Assembly: GCA_017631875.1 (NCBI GenBank)
Contig: JAGBSL010000014.1
Span: 3,070 to 67,069, forward strand
Reading direction: 5' to 3'
Source of the DNA: Bacteroidales bacterium
GTDB taxonomy: Bacteria > Bacteroidota > Bacteroidia > Bacteroidales > UBA932
DNA: 64,000 nucleotides
Positions 1 to 9,173 of the stretch are shown here, one piece after another (position 1 is the first letter of the stretch; each line of letters starts with the position of its first letter). The notes under the pieces were generated by a model. The model saw nothing but the letters and a program-made list of their open reading frames with translations. It ran no database searches and was not told the DNA's origin. Both the position numbers and the translations under genes were made by a program.

Positions 1-534
1 GTTCTCGATCTGGTTTGAAGGGATGTCCTCCACATATACGGTCATGTCTGTAGAAGTGTAGGCGTTTGTGCCTTCCGCTCCGATGACCGACATGAGCTTG
101 TCGTACTCGTTAGGGATGAAGATGTCGGATGCAAGGTAGCTGATAGAGTCGATCTGGCGGTAGAGCTCAGCTCTTTCGGCCTCGTCTTCAGTCACTCTGT
201 ACACTTCGAAGAGTGCCTCGATCTCGTCAAGAAGCGGCTTTTCAGCAGCATAGTCTGCTGTTCCGAACTGCTCTGTGCCCTTGAACATAAGGTGCTCGAA
301 ATAGTGTGCGAGACCTGTGGTCTCAGAAGGGTCGTTTTTTCCTCCGACCTTCACTGCGATGTAGGTCTGGATACGTGGGGTCTCCTTGTTGACGGTCATG
401 TATACCTTCAGACCATTGTCAAGGGTATACATCTTAGTCTCCATCGGGTCGCCGGCTACAGTCTCATACTTGTACTGTGAGCAGCCGGCCAGCAGGGCGA
501 TAGCCGCTGCCGCCAAAATAAGTAAGCGTTTCAT
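1..534 (-). CDS. M16 family zinc metallopeptidase lipoprotein (N-terminal part)
   Basis: This is the first 178 codons of a gene that runs off the left edge. The N-terminus is a lipoprotein signal ending in the lipobox LAGC, so the protein is probably anchored in the periplasm or outer membrane. The segment HYFEH is the inverted zinc motif HxxEH of M16 (pitrilysin/insulinase-like) peptidases and is followed by the family-typical LMFKGT. M16 enzymes degrade peptides using two such halves; the second half is not visible here. The start is the ATG at 534, 16 bases downstream of the YugP-like metallopeptidase, so the two are probably co-transcribed. Family assignment is firm; the substrate is unknown. 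Confidence 0.9.
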   Translation of the reverse strand, partial: MKRLLILAAAAIALLAGCSQYKYETVAGDPMETKMYTLDNGLKVYMTVNKETPRIQTYIAVKVGGKNDPSETTGLAHYFEHLMFKGTEQFGTADYAAEKPLLDEIEALFEVYRVTEDEAERAELYRQIDSISYLASDIFIPNEYDKLMSVIGAEGTNAYTSTDMTVYVEDIPSNQIEN

Positions 535-550
535 GGTTATTGGGGATTAG

Positions 551-1237
551 TTAGTCTCTGCGTGCAAGTCCTATGTAATAAAGAAGTGTAGCGAGTGAGC
601 CGAGCGCGGCTACAACGTATGTGTATGCGGCCCACTTGAGGGCGTCAATCGCCATAGGGCGTGTCTGACCGTCGGTAATGCCGGCCTGTGTGAGCCAGCT
701 GATGGCTCTGACGCTTGCGTTGATTTCCACAGGAAGGGTCACGAAGCTGAAAAGGGTAGTGGTTGCGAAGAGGATGATGCCCAACCAGAGTACGCCCCAT
801 CCTAAACTTCCTTCAAAGATACTCACCATGATCACTCCTGCCAACAGCACCCACTGCACGATGTTGGAAGCGAAGCTAACTACCGGCACAAGTGCCGATC
901 TCATGCGGAGCGCCGCATATCCGTGTGCATGCTGCACGGCGTGGCCGCACTCGTGCGCCGCAACTGCCGCCGCCGCTACGCTGCGGCTTGCGTATACGCC
1001 CTCGCTGAGGGCAACGGTCTTGGTCTGCGGGTTGAAGTGATCAGTGAGCATACCGTTAGTCGGTACGACCTTTACGTCGTAGATGCCATGGTCTGCAAGC
1101 ATCTTCCTTGCCACGTCCGCGCCTGTCATTCCGTTAGGAAGTCCTACCTGCGAATACTTGCTGAAACGGCTCTGCAACATGTGCTGAACGAGCATGCTGA
1201 GAACCATGATAACGATCATTATGATCCAGATGTTCAT
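551..1237 (-). CDS. YugP-like membrane zinc metallopeptidase
   Basis: A 228-residue membrane protein of the YugP / Zn_peptidase_2 family. The zinc-binding motif HECGH is at residues 95-99, inside the conserved context AAHECGHAVQHAHGY. A hydrophobic N-terminal segment (about residues 3-20) and further membrane segments near residues 115-165 and 205-225 place it in the inner membrane. Its role in bacteria is not established; membrane-embedded proteolysis is inferred from the motif. It lies directly upstream of an M16 peptidase on the same strand, making a two-gene peptidase operon. No TAnnTTTG box was found in the 167-base spacer before it. Confidence 0.85.
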   Translation of the reverse strand: MNIWIIMIVIMVLSMLVQHMLQSRFSKYSQVGLPNGMTGADVARKMLADHGIYDVKVVPTNGMLTDHFNPQTKTVALSEGVYASRSVAAAAVAAHECGHAVQHAHGYAALRMRSALVPVVSFASNIVQWVLLAGVIMVSIFEGSLGWGVLWLGIILFATTTLFSFVTLPVEINASVRAISWLTQAGITDGQTRPMAIDALKWAAYTYVVAALGSLATLLYYIGLARRD

Positions 1238-1276
1238 GTCTATAAGATGTTTTAATTGTTAATAATCTGCCAATTT

Positions 1277-1290
1277 GTCTTATATAAGAC
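1277..1290. promoter_or_regulatory. 14-base perfect palindrome, possible operator
   Basis: The sequence GTCTTATATAAGAC is a perfect inverted repeat in the spacer between the divergent metallopeptidase and alr genes. Position and symmetry fit a dimeric repressor site, but AT-rich palindromes of this length also arise by chance and no regulator gene is adjacent. Confidence 0.25.
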
Positions 1291-1374
1291 ATTAAGGCCT
1301 TCGGTTATGGCCGGGCGCATAATGTGCAAAAAGCAGACCATTCACAAAATTAGCATTATTATCAGATTATTTAG

Positions 1375-1382
1375 TACTTTTG
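1375..1382 (+). promoter_or_regulatory. -7 promoter box for alr
   Basis: TACTTTTG matches the Bacteroidota -7 consensus TAnnTTTG and lies 22 bases before the alr ATG at 1405. No convincing -33 TTTG was identified. Confidence 0.6.
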
Positions 1383-1404
1383 TGACTGATTTTGAAACAG
1401 GGAC

Positions 1405-2514
1405 ATGTATATAAACAGCGATTTCTCAAGGCTGGAGATAAACCTGAACGGCTGTCTTGAGAATTATAGATATTTCCGTTCGAAGCTTGAGGACAAGACG
1501 AAGCTTCTGGTGTTGGTCAAGGCCAATGCTTATGGCCATGGCGCAGTGCAGTTCGCTTCCCTTATGGAAGAGGCTGGTGCAGACTATCTTGCAGTGGCAT
1601 ATCCGGTTGAGGGTTTTGAGCTCCGCCAGGCAGGAATCAAGTCTCCGATTATGGTGCTTACGGCCGGAACAGACTCCTTCGATCAGATTGTGAACTATGG
1701 TCTTGAGCCTGGCATCCCTAACATGTATTCGCTCAAGGTACTCTGCAACGTGCTTGAAAAGCGTGGCATGACGGATTTCCCTGTCCATATCAAGCTTGAC
1801 ACGGGAATGCACCGTCTGGGCTTCATGACAGAGGAGCTTGCCGAGCTGATGGACTTCATGAAGGAGTGTAAAGCGGTTAAGATCAAGTCTATATATTCGC
1901 ATTTGGCTGCATCGGACGACCCTTCATGTGATGAGTTTACTCTCGGTCAGATCGAACTTTTCCAGAAGAATGCTGATGCGTTGTCGGAGAGCCTTGGCTA
2001 CAAGCCTATGTACCATGTGCTCAATTCCGCAGGTATCGAGAGGTTCACCCAGTATCAGTTCGACATGGTGCGCCTTGGTATCGGAATATATGGTGTGAGC
2101 GCTATTCCGGGCAATAAGCTCGCTCCGGTAGCATCGTTCAAGTGCAAGGTCCTGCAGGTGAAGACCCTCAGACCGGAGGACGGAACGATCGGCTACGGAA
2201 GGCATGGAAAGATCGCTCCGGAAGGCACTGTGATCGCCACTATACCGGTGGGATATGCAGACGGTGTTGACCGTCATCTGAGCCGCGGAAACGGCAGGTT
2301 CATGGTCAATGGCCATAAGGTTCCGACCATCGGAAACATCTGCATGGACATGTGCATGCTCGATGTCACAGGCCTTGACGTCAAGGTGGGAGATACAGTC
2401 ACAATTTTCGGCGAAGACCCGACCATCACCGATCTGGCAGAGATCCTCGGCACAATTCCATACGAGATCCTGACCTCAGTCCCTCGCCGCATCGAACGCA
2501 TAATCGTAAAATAA
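1405..2514 (+). CDS. alr: alanine racemase
   Basis: A PLP-dependent enzyme that interconverts L- and D-alanine to supply D-Ala for peptidoglycan. The 369-residue length is normal. The PLP lysine is K39 in VKANAYGHG. The second catalytic base is Y264 in the GYGRHG segment, followed by VGYADG and the C-terminal GNICMDM motif. It heads a plus-strand operon: the next gene, a low-molecular-weight phosphatase, starts at 2516, one base after the stop. A TAnnTTTG box lies 22 bases upstream of the chosen ATG, supporting that start. The protein is monofunctional: it has no fused MurF-like domain. Confidence 0.96.
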   Translation: MYINSDFSRLEINLNGCLENYRYFRSKLEDKTKLLVLVKANAYGHGAVQFASLMEEAGADYLAVAYPVEGFELRQAGIKSPIMVLTAGTDSFDQIVNYGLEPGIPNMYSLKVLCNVLEKRGMTDFPVHIKLDTGMHRLGFMTEELAELMDFMKECKAVKIKSIYSHLAASDDPSCDEFTLGQIELFQKNADALSESLGYKPMYHVLNSAGIERFTQYQFDMVRLGIGIYGVSAIPGNKLAPVASFKCKVLQVKTLRPEDGTIGYGRHGKIAPEGTVIATIPVGYADGVDRHLSRGNGRFMVNGHKVPTIGNICMDMCMLDVTGLDVKVGDTVTIFGEDPTITDLAEILGTIPYEILTSVPRRIERIIVK

Positions 2515-2515
2515 T

Positions 2516-3013
2516 ATGACAGAAGTAAACAATAAATATAAAGTCCTTTTCGTGTGCCTGGGAAATATCTGCAGGTCTCCTGCGGCTCAGGGAATTTTTG
2601 AGCATTATGTGCGCGAGAACGGAATGGCAGATAAGATAGAGGTCGATTCGGCAGGAACATACAGCGGTCATAGGGGAGAGCTTCCGGACCGCCGCATGAG
2701 GACCGCTGCTCTGTATAGAGGCTTTGCCCTGACTCATAAAGCTCGTCCGGTGTCAGGTCTGGATTTTCTTGACTTTGACCTCATCATTGCGATGGACGAC
2801 CAGAACTATGAGGACCTCATGCACCTTGCCCCTTCGGTGGAGGCGACACACAAGATCCACAGGATGTCGGAGTTCCTCAAGGTGAGGAAAATGTCATATA
2901 TCCCAGACCCTTATTACATGGGTGTAGAGGGATTTTCTCTTGTGCTGGACCTTCTGGAGGACGGCTGCAAGAATCTCTATGATATCATCGTAAAGGCGGA
3001 ATTCGGTGCTTAA
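2516..3013 (+). CDS. low-molecular-weight protein tyrosine phosphatase
   Basis: A 165-residue cytoplasmic phosphatase. The catalytic P-loop CLGNICRS spans residues 14-21 (CX5R with nucleophile C14 and R20), and the acid loop is the DPYY segment near residue 137. Family members dephosphorylate phosphotyrosine, often on kinases that control exopolysaccharide, but some act on phosphoarginine; the substrate here is not evident. It sits between alr and the tRNA nucleotidyltransferase, one base after the former and overlapping the latter by 8 bases, so translation is probably coupled. Confidence 0.92.
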   Translation: MTEVNNKYKVLFVCLGNICRSPAAQGIFEHYVRENGMADKIEVDSAGTYSGHRGELPDRRMRTAALYRGFALTHKARPVSGLDFLDFDLIIAMDDQNYEDLMHLAPSVEATHKIHRMSEFLKVRKMSYIPDPYYMGVEGFSLVLDLLEDGCKNLYDIIVKAEFGA

Positions 3014-4409
3014 ATCATTATACATAGATATCAGGAATCGTCTGCGTGAACTGATCGCGGGCACGGAGTTCGACGGAAAGGTCTTTTTCGTCGGAGGCTG
3101 CTGCCGTGATGACATCATGGGGACGGAAATCAAGGATATAGACATCTCGGTGGCTCTGCCTGACGGAGGCATCCGTCTTGCCACGTGGCTGCATGAGAAC
3201 GGTCATCTGGCAGGCGAAGTGTCTGCTTTTCCGGAATTCCATACCGCCAAGTTCCGTCTTGCTGACTTTCCTGATGTCGAGCTGGAGTCTGTCCATACCC
3301 GCAAGGAATCATATCCGGACCGCGGCAGCAGGAACCCCGTGACCGATTACGGCACCCACGAGGAAGACTGTTTCAGACGTGACTTCACAGTAAATGCCCT
3401 CTATCAGAACATCTCGACAGGAGAAATCATTGACATTACCGGCAAGGGCCTTGACGATATACGTGAGCAGATAATCCGCACTCCTTCAGATCCTTTCGTG
3501 AAGTTTGACGAGGACCCGCTCCGCATCCTCAGATGCATCCGTTTTGCAGCCCGTTTCGGCTGGAAGATAGCGCAGGAAACCTTCGATGCCATGCGCGCCA
3601 TGGTGCCGAGGATGGAGATCCTTACTCCCGGCAGGATATCTGAGGAGTTCATGAAGATGCTCTCGGACGGCCATCCTGCAATGGCCATGGAACTCCTGAA
3701 GTCCACAGGTGCAATGCATTATGTCATTCCTGTATTTGAGCAGACATACGACATGGCCCAGAACAAGTACCATTTCGGCACTGTGTGGGATCATACGATA
3801 GCTGTGCTCAAGGAGACTGCCAAGCAGACGGACGACGTCTATGTCCGCCTCGCTGCGCTTCTGCATGATATCGGCAAGATCGTTACACGTACGGTCGATG
3901 TCGAGGGCAAGGTCCATTTCTATAAGCATGAATTCCTGGCTATGGACATGGTTCGCGATATCATGAAGTCGCTCAATCTGCCGAATGAGGAGATCGCAAC
4001 GGTGCAGTTCCTCGTGATGCACCACATGTGCGCGAAGAACTGGGGATATGAGTGCGAGAGGATGAAGGACAAGAGCCTCAGGAAGCTCCAGTACGCGTGC
4101 CGCACATGGGAGCGCTTCCAGGATCTGATGATCATTGTCTATGCGGACAACATGTCCCATGCACCGGAATACTGCATGCCGCGTCAGTCTGAGGTCATGC
4201 TTGAGCGTACCCGACAGATGATGCAGGAGGGTAGTGCCATGTTCGGTTACCGCCCCGTCCTGACGGGTAAGGAGATCATGGAGATCAAGGGCCTTGCTCC
4301 CGGTCCACAAATAAAAAAGTGCCAGGATTATCTCATGGCACTTGCTTTCAACAATCCTCTCATGACTAGAGAGGAAGCTGTTAAGCTTCTTAAGGGTTTC
4401 AGATTATAA
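3006..4409 (+). CDS. CCA tRNA nucleotidyltransferase / poly(A) polymerase family with HD domain
   Basis: A 467-residue class II nucleotidyltransferase that adds or repairs the tRNA 3' CCA end; Bacteroidota usually have one gene of this type. The N-terminal catalytic domain shows the GG...KDIDI motif (D44, D46), RRDFTVNALY and RFAARFGW. An HD domain follows, with LLHDIGK around residue 290. The start is GTG at 3006, overlapping the phosphatase stop by 8 bases. A stop-to-stop overlap of 6 bases with the convergent DJ-1 gene leaves no room for a terminator. CCA addition versus poly(A) addition cannot be told apart by eye; CCA is the more likely role. Confidence 0.88.
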   Translation: MLKSLYIDIRNRLRELIAGTEFDGKVFFVGGCCRDDIMGTEIKDIDISVALPDGGIRLATWLHENGHLAGEVSAFPEFHTAKFRLADFPDVELESVHTRKESYPDRGSRNPVTDYGTHEEDCFRRDFTVNALYQNISTGEIIDITGKGLDDIREQIIRTPSDPFVKFDEDPLRILRCIRFAARFGWKIAQETFDAMRAMVPRMEILTPGRISEEFMKMLSDGHPAMAMELLKSTGAMHYVIPVFEQTYDMAQNKYHFGTVWDHTIAVLKETAKQTDDVYVRLAALLHDIGKIVTRTVDVEGKVHFYKHEFLAMDMVRDIMKSLNLPNEEIATVQFLVMHHMCAKNWGYECERMKDKSLRKLQYACRTWERFQDLMIIVYADNMSHAPEYCMPRQSEVMLERTRQMMQEGSAMFGYRPVLTGKEIMEIKGLAPGPQIKKCQDYLMALAFNNPLMTREEAVKLLKGFRL

Positions 4410-4979
4410 CATCAGTCCGGCCTTCACCTTGTCGGCAACCTCCTGACCCTTGATGTGGGCGAGGATGGTAAGTCCGAAGTCCTGGGCCCAGCCCGGTCCG
4501 CGTCCTGTGATCATGTTTCCGTCTACAACGACACCTTCCTTCACATACTCCGCGCCCTTGTCGGCGAGAGCCTGCTCGAAGCCGTCGTAGCATGTCATCT
4601 TCTTGCCCTGTATGTTTGGCAGAAGGGTGAGGACTACGCTTGGTGCTGCGCAGATTGCCGCTACAGTACCGCCTTCTGCGTAGTGCTGAACCATGATGTC
4701 CATCAGCTTCTTGAAGGCTGCAAGGTTAGCCGAGCCAGGCATTCCGCCTGGGAAGATCATCACGTCTGAAGGGAGGCATGGACCGAATGTGGTCGAAGCC
4801 TTGAACTCTCCGAATGCCATGTCTGCAACCACCGGGATGCGGTTGGAACTGGTCACGATCCTGTCGTCATAGATCGAAACGGTCTTTACGTTGATGCCTC
4901 CTCTGCGGAGCATGTTGACAGTCGTCAATGCCTCGGAAATCTCGAAGCCGTCTGCAAGAAAAATATATGTTCCTTTCAT
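4404..4979 (-). CDS. DJ-1/PfpI family protein (YajL/ThiJ-like)
   Basis: A 191-residue single-domain protein of the DJ-1/PfpI superfamily. The nucleophile elbow is AICAAPS with C110, and the partner glutamate is E13 in GFEISEA, as in YajL and DJ-1. Such proteins are proposed to protect against oxidative or carbonyl damage; their exact chemistry is disputed. It is the last gene of a minus-strand run after the nuclease lipoprotein (43-base gap) and overlaps the convergent tRNA nucleotidyltransferase by 6 bases. The start ATG at 4979 begins MKGTYIFLADGFE, normal for the family. Confidence 0.88.
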   Translation of the reverse strand: MKGTYIFLADGFEISEALTTVNMLRRGGINVKTVSIYDDRIVTSSNRIPVVADMAFGEFKASTTFGPCLPSDVMIFPGGMPGSANLAAFKKLMDIMVQHYAEGGTVAAICAAPSVVLTLLPNIQGKKMTCYDGFEQALADKGAEYVKEGVVVDGNMITGRGPGWAQDFGLTILAHIKGQEVADKVKAGLML

Positions 4980-5022
4980 ATTTTATTATGTTTTGTGCTA
5001 TTGGTAATGTCGGTTTCTCTCG

Positions 5023-6687
5023 TTACAGTCCCCAGTCTGAGGCGTTGTATGTGGTTTTCGGTGCTTGAGGTACGTTAGGGAAGTAGGTGAATCCCGTCAG
5101 TTTCTCCAGGTCGCTTACGCTCATCATGTCCTGCTCGCTGACCTTCACACCCTTCGGAGTCTTGTGACTTCTCACGAACGCTGCGCACTTTATTTCAGAT
5201 GCGGTGCAGTCCTTGAGGGCCTTTCCGCTGCTGCCGCTCTTTGTTCTCATCAATATATAGTAGAACATTGTAGGACGGCTTACGTCGTTTCGGCCTCCGT
5301 ATGATATCGTTGCTGGAGAGTCGGTGTAGCCTCTGCGGTCTGTATATTTATCGAAATATGCTCCTATGACAACATAAAGCGTATCCGAGCAGACCTGTCC
5401 GTCAACCCAGTCTTCAAGCGTGTTCCATCCGCCGCCACCGGTGTTGAATGTGTCTGTGTATTGCGGTGCTATATTGGAATAATAGAACACCTGCTTGTTG
5501 GTTGCAGTCGATGACAGACGTTCTGCCGATCCGAGCATGTGACCCTTGTTGCATCCGCCGCCAGTACTCTTCGAGTTGTACTGGATGTCAGCCGGGATTG
5601 ACGGGTCTTTTGCGTATGCGTCAGTTCTTTTGGCACCGCTCTGGTACATCTCGTGTCTCGGAGCTGCCACCCAGACAGGGCAGTGGTGCTCGGCGCTGAA
5701 GCATACGGTGTAGTTGCGCGCCGTCTTGCCGCCAGGACCTTTCTCTCCACCTGCGCACATGTGGTGTGCGTAGTAAAGATCGCTGTCGTAGCTGTCGATC
5801 AGGTATGATCCAGACTGAGAATAGTTGATGACAGGCAGCTCATACCAGCCGTATTTGCCGCTCTGGCCCGGAACAGGAGTCGGTATGTCCTCGTCACCAG
5901 GCTGGTCAGGGTCTGGGTCGGGTTCCGGATCTGGGTCGGGGTTCGGATCAGGTGTAGGGTCCGGATCTACCGGCTGGTCAGTGCCGGGGCCTCCAGGAGT
6001 TGATCCGCCGCCGTTTCCTCCTGTCGCGATGCCTCTTCGATATAAGGTCAGCTCCTTCTGGCTTCCTGTGTAGCAGCGGAATATGTTCGCGCTGGCATTC
6101 CATTGAAGCCTGTAGTTGTCATAGGCCATGTTTCTGACCCAAACGCTTCCGCCATCCTTGTATGAGAATGTCCACCTGTAGTTGTCGCTGGACTGAGCGG
6201 TCGCTGCTGCATTGACCGAGTTCTTCGCATTCTCAAGACCAAGATAACCGATGCCGGCGACGTTGATGGTATAGCCGTTTCCGGACTTTTCCACTACTGC
6301 CTTGTACTGGTCTCCATCGTCTGAATGGATGCCCTGCGCTGTCAGCGTCGAGGAAATGTCAACTCCATATCCTTTAGTCTCGTCATGAGAATTGAGCACA
6401 AGAACGGTACTTCCAGAGGTGTATGTGATCAGATAATCACCGCTCCAGTCGCTGAAATTTTCGGCGACTTCGACATAATATGACTCCTGGGGGTCCTCAG
6501 GTTCCGGAACCACCGGTGTGTCCGGATCCTCATTACCTGGTGTGTCCGGATCCTCATTACCTGGATTCTCCGGGTCTACCGGAGTCTCTGTGCCCGGACG
6601 GTCCTGGTCATCCGGCTGTTCCGGTGTGATAGGAGTACATGCCGCCATGAGGGCAGCGGCTATCAATAGCAGATATCTTTTTCTCAT
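5023..6687 (-). CDS. secreted DNA/RNA non-specific endonuclease lipoprotein
   Basis: A 554-residue lipoprotein with lipobox MAAC. A Pro/Asp/Glu-rich linker follows (roughly residues 18-70), then a beta-rich module (about 75-215) of the kind ending LQWN...FRCYTGSQ...LTLYRR, a second Pro/Asp linker (about 225-270), and a C-terminal NUC1 domain. In the nuclease domain, GHM at residues 382-384 supplies the catalytic histidine in the place of the usual DRGH, and NIAPQ plus the downstream WNTLE segment match the metal-binding region. Likely role: degradation of extracellular nucleic acid for nutrition. Its start shares one base with the stop of the upstream esterase. A 24-base tandem duplication encodes part of the first linker. 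Confidence 0.87.
   Translation of the reverse strand: MRKRYLLLIAAALMAACTPITPEQPDDQDRPGTETPVDPENPGNEDPDTPGNEDPDTPVVPEPEDPQESYYVEVAENFSDWSGDYLITYTSGSTVLVLNSHDETKGYGVDISSTLTAQGIHSDDGDQYKAVVEKSGNGYTINVAGIGYLGLENAKNSVNAAATAQSSDNYRWTFSYKDGGSVWVRNMAYDNYRLQWNASANIFRCYTGSQKELTLYRRGIATGGNGGGSTPGGPGTDQPVDPDPTPDPNPDPDPEPDPDPDQPGDEDIPTPVPGQSGKYGWYELPVINYSQSGSYLIDSYDSDLYYAHHMCAGGEKGPGGKTARNYTVCFSAEHHCPVWVAAPRHEMYQSGAKRTDAYAKDPSIPADIQYNSKSTGGGCNKGHMLGSAERLSSTATNKQVFYYSNIAPQYTDTFNTGGGGWNTLEDWVDGQVCSDTLYVVIGAYFDKYTDRRGYTDSPATISYGGRNDVSRPTMFYYILMRTKSGSSGKALKDCTASEIKCAAFVRSHKTPKGVKVSEQDMMSVSDLEKLTGFTYFPNVPQAPKTTYNASDWGL
6515..6562. repeat. 24-base tandem duplication in nuclease linker
   Basis: Two identical 24-base units (6515-6538 and 6539-6562) encode the repeated GNEDPDTP of the Pro/Asp linker. 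In-frame, so probably length variation in a flexible spacer. Confidence 0.85.
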
Positions 6688-8132
6688 TACTTCTCAAGCT
6701 TGAGGTAGAATGGCGCTACAGGAAGTCCTTCCGCGTTCTTGAGGTTGCCCGGCTTGAAGTCGCCCCAGCCATAGCGTACCACGCATGGGTCATGGACGAA
6801 TTCCGATCTGAGTCTCAGAACCCTCTGGTCCCATTCGAAGAATGCGAATGTCACAGGGTAGAAGATACCTTCGCTGCCGGCTACCTCGAGTCCCTCGATC
6901 TCCATCCATCTGTTGATGCCGTTCCAGCAGTTGGTCAGTTCTACTCCGATCTCGGTACCGCCGGCCATGCTTACGCATTTCACAGCCTCAGGGCTGTAGC
7001 ATGGAATCGAAGTGAATCCATAGTCCCTGTTAAGGGCAAGGTAGGCGAGTCTGTCGCCGACTTCCTTCTTCTTTGCAGGGTGGATATTATCCTGCTCATA
7101 GCTTTCTACGAGGTCGTTTGTCACGATGATGCCGCAGTTCGGGATCGAATGTGCAGCCTCGTGCTGGGCCTGACGCAGAAGTGCGAAGTATGGAGTCTCG
7201 GTGTATGGCTTGTTGCGGTATGGCGCGAGCTCCACCATGTAGAACGGAAGCTTTGCATCAGCATCACCCCAGCACTCTCTCCAGTGGTTCACCATAGTCG
7301 TCATCCTCTCGACGAACTGGTCGTGTCTGCCTACATTCGAGCAGCCCTGGTACCAGATGAATCCTTTTACAGTGTATCCCATTACAGGACAAAGCATTGC
7401 GTTGTATGCAAGATATGGACGGTGGTAGTGCACCATGGACTCGATATGTGCTCTGTCAAGGTTCTCGTCAGGATAGGTCTCAAGGATCTCCTTCGGTGTC
7501 CAGCTTTCGATGCGGGCTCCGCCGTATGCACATGATACGATACCTACAGGCATGTCAAGCATCTCGTTGAGCTTGCGGGCGAAGAAGAATGCTGTCGCGC
7601 TCATGCCCGGAACTGTCGCAGGCTCAGCGCCTTCCCACTTCGCGTCCACCTCGGTGAGAGGCTCGTATGACTGTTTGAGCGGAACAGTAAACATTCTGAT
7701 CTTTTCCTTCGCAGCAGGTGCCGAGATGTATTCGATGGCGTTCTCTACAGGGCAGTTGAAGAAGCCTCTCATAGGCATCTCCATGTTGCTCTGACCCGAT
7801 GCAAGCCATACCTCTCCGACAAGCACGTCGCTGATCTTCAATGACGCGCCGCCGCCCTTGACGGCGATGCTGTATGCCTTGTAGCTGCCGGCAGGAGTCT
7901 CGACCTTTACGGACCACTTACCATCGGAATCCGCCTTGCAGCGGTATCCCTTGCCGTTCCATGACGGTGTTACGGTTACCTGTGCTCCGGGATCAGATGT
8001 TCCCCAGATTACTGCTTCGGTGTTCTGCTGCAGGACCATTCCGTCGCTGCATACGCTTGACAATGCAAGCTTGGCCTGCGATACAATGCAGAGGCATAGC
8101 ATCGAGGCCAATACTGTGATTATTCTTTTCAT
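6687..8132 (-). CDS. sialate O-acetylesterase / SGNH-type carbohydrate esterase
   Basis: A 481-residue secreted esterase with an N-terminal signal peptide (about residues 1-20). The nucleophile serine is S115 in ASGQSNM, followed by WYQGCSN and the C-terminal block NIHPAKK that supplies the catalytic histidine. These are hallmarks of the sialate 9-O-acetylesterase (DUF303/SASA) family. Related enzymes also remove acetyl groups from plant polysaccharides, so the substrate is uncertain. It is preceded by purC with a 9-base gap and followed by the nuclease lipoprotein with a one-base overlap, so the three are probably one transcript. Confidence 0.88.
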   Translation of the reverse strand: MKRIITVLASMLCLCIVSQAKLALSSVCSDGMVLQQNTEAVIWGTSDPGAQVTVTPSWNGKGYRCKADSDGKWSVKVETPAGSYKAYSIAVKGGGASLKISDVLVGEVWLASGQSNMEMPMRGFFNCPVENAIEYISAPAAKEKIRMFTVPLKQSYEPLTEVDAKWEGAEPATVPGMSATAFFFARKLNEMLDMPVGIVSCAYGGARIESWTPKEILETYPDENLDRAHIESMVHYHRPYLAYNAMLCPVMGYTVKGFIWYQGCSNVGRHDQFVERMTTMVNHWRECWGDADAKLPFYMVELAPYRNKPYTETPYFALLRQAQHEAAHSIPNCGIIVTNDLVESYEQDNIHPAKKKEVGDRLAYLALNRDYGFTSIPCYSPEAVKCVSMAGGTEIGVELTNCWNGINRWMEIEGLEVAGSEGIFYPVTFAFFEWDQRVLRLRSEFVHDPCVVRYGWGDFKPGNLKNAEGLPVAPFYLKLEK

Positions 8133-8141
8133 GATATGTGA

Positions 8142-9086
8142 TTAAAGTGAAGCGAGGCACTCGCTTACGTTCTTCTCAATGCGTGCAAGGATGTCAGTTC
8201 CCTCTGCCTTCTCGAACTTCTCGCCTACGATGTTCTCGTAAAGCTCGACATAGCGGTCTGTGATGCCGTTCACGATATCCTCGGTCATCTCAGGAACCTG
8301 CTGTCCGTCCTGGCCCTGGAAGCCGTTTGCCATGAGCCATTCGCGAACGAACTCCTTGGAGAGCTGCTTCTGCTTCTCACCTGCAGCGAGGCGCTCCTGG
8401 TAACCCTCTGCGTAGAAGTAGCGTGATGAGTCAGGAGTGTGGATCTCGTCCATGAGGTAGATCTTGCCGTCCTTCTTTCCGAACTCATACTTGGTGTCCA
8501 CGAGGATGAGGCCCATCTTTGCTGCGATCTCTGTTCCTCTCTGGAAGATAGCCTGAGTGTATGCCTCAAGCTGCTCGTAGTCCTCACGGCTTACGATGCC
8601 CTGAGCGATGATCTCTTCCTTAGAGATGTCCTCGTCGTGACCCTCGGCAGCCTTTGTTGTAGGAGTGATGATCGGAGTAGGGAATTTCTGGTTCTCGACC
8701 ATGCCCTCCGGCATCTCTACGCCGCAGATTGTCCTCTTTCCTGCCTTGTACTCTCTCCATGCGTGGCCTGAAAGGTATCCGCGGATAACCATCTCGACCT
8801 TGAAAGGCTCGCACTTGTGGCCTACTGTAACCATAGGATCCGGAACTGCGATCTTCCAGTTAGGGAGGATGTCAGTTGTCGCGTCAAGGAACTTGGCTGC
8901 GATCTGGTTGAGCACCTGACCCTTGAAAGGAATGCCCTTAGGGAGAACCACATCGAACGCTGAGATACGGTCAGATACCACCATCACGAGGTAGTCATCT
9001 CCGATGCTGTACACGTCACGAACCTTTCCTACATAGTGGCCTGTCTGGCCGGGAAAATTGAAATCTGTCTTTACGATTGCTTCCAT
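8142..9086 (-). CDS. purC: phosphoribosylaminoimidazole-succinocarboxamide synthase
   Basis: Catalyses ATP-dependent joining of CAIR and aspartate in purine synthesis. The 314-residue length is the longer SAICAR synthetase form common in Bacteroidota. Diagnostic segments are [12 protein letters not shown] near the start, [34 protein letters not shown] and [13 protein letters not shown]. It is first in a minus-strand run with the esterase and nuclease. A TAnnTTTG box at 9160-9167 and a palindromic repeat (9114-9153) lie upstream, so the repeat would be in the 5' leader. I see no purine riboswitch. Confidence 0.96.
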   Translation of the reverse strand: MEAIVKTDFNFPGQTGHYVGKVRDVYSIGDDYLVMVVSDRISAFDVVLPKGIPFKGQVLNQIAAKFLDATTDILPNWKIAVPDPMVTVGHKCEPFKVEMVIRGYLSGHAWREYKAGKRTICGVEMPEGMVENQKFPTPIITPTTKAAEGHDEDISKEEIIAQGIVSREDYEQLEAYTQAIFQRGTEIAAKMGLILVDTKYEFGKKDGKIYLMDEIHTPDSSRYFYAEGYQERLAAGEKQKQLSKEFVREWLMANGFQGQDGQQVPEMTEDIVNGITDRYVELYENIVGEKFEKAEGTDILARIEKNVSECLASL

Positions 9087-9113
9087 TGTATGATTATATT
9101 TGAATTTTCTTAT

Positions 9114-9153
9114 ACGTCATTGCGAGACCCTGGAAAGGGTCGTGGCAATCTCC
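9114..9153 (-). repeat. palindromic intergenic repeat, copy 1
   Basis: Read on the minus strand it has the shared frame AGATTGCCACG...CTCGCAATGACGT with a self-complementary middle (ACCCT...AGGGT). It begins 20 bases after the stop of the 9174-9986 gene and also falls in the predicted leader of purC. Other copies are at 10605-10640, 58229-58263 and 60898-60932. Confidence 0.85.
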
Positions 9154-9159
9154 AACTGA

Positions 9160-9167
9160 CAAAGATA
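9160..9167 (-). promoter_or_regulatory. -7 promoter box for purC
   Basis: TATCTTTG on the minus strand, 73 bases before the purC ATG, matching TAnnTTTG. Confidence 0.55.
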
Positions 9168-9173
9168 CGAATT

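Noticed and set aside
3486..4310. Antisense frame (274 codons) inside the tRNA nucleotidyltransferase
   Set aside because: No family pattern, and composition typical of a reverse-frame shadow.
9114..9160. Purine riboswitch in the purC leader
   Set aside because: The only structure there is the palindromic repeat shared with unrelated genes; the purine aptamer core is not visible.
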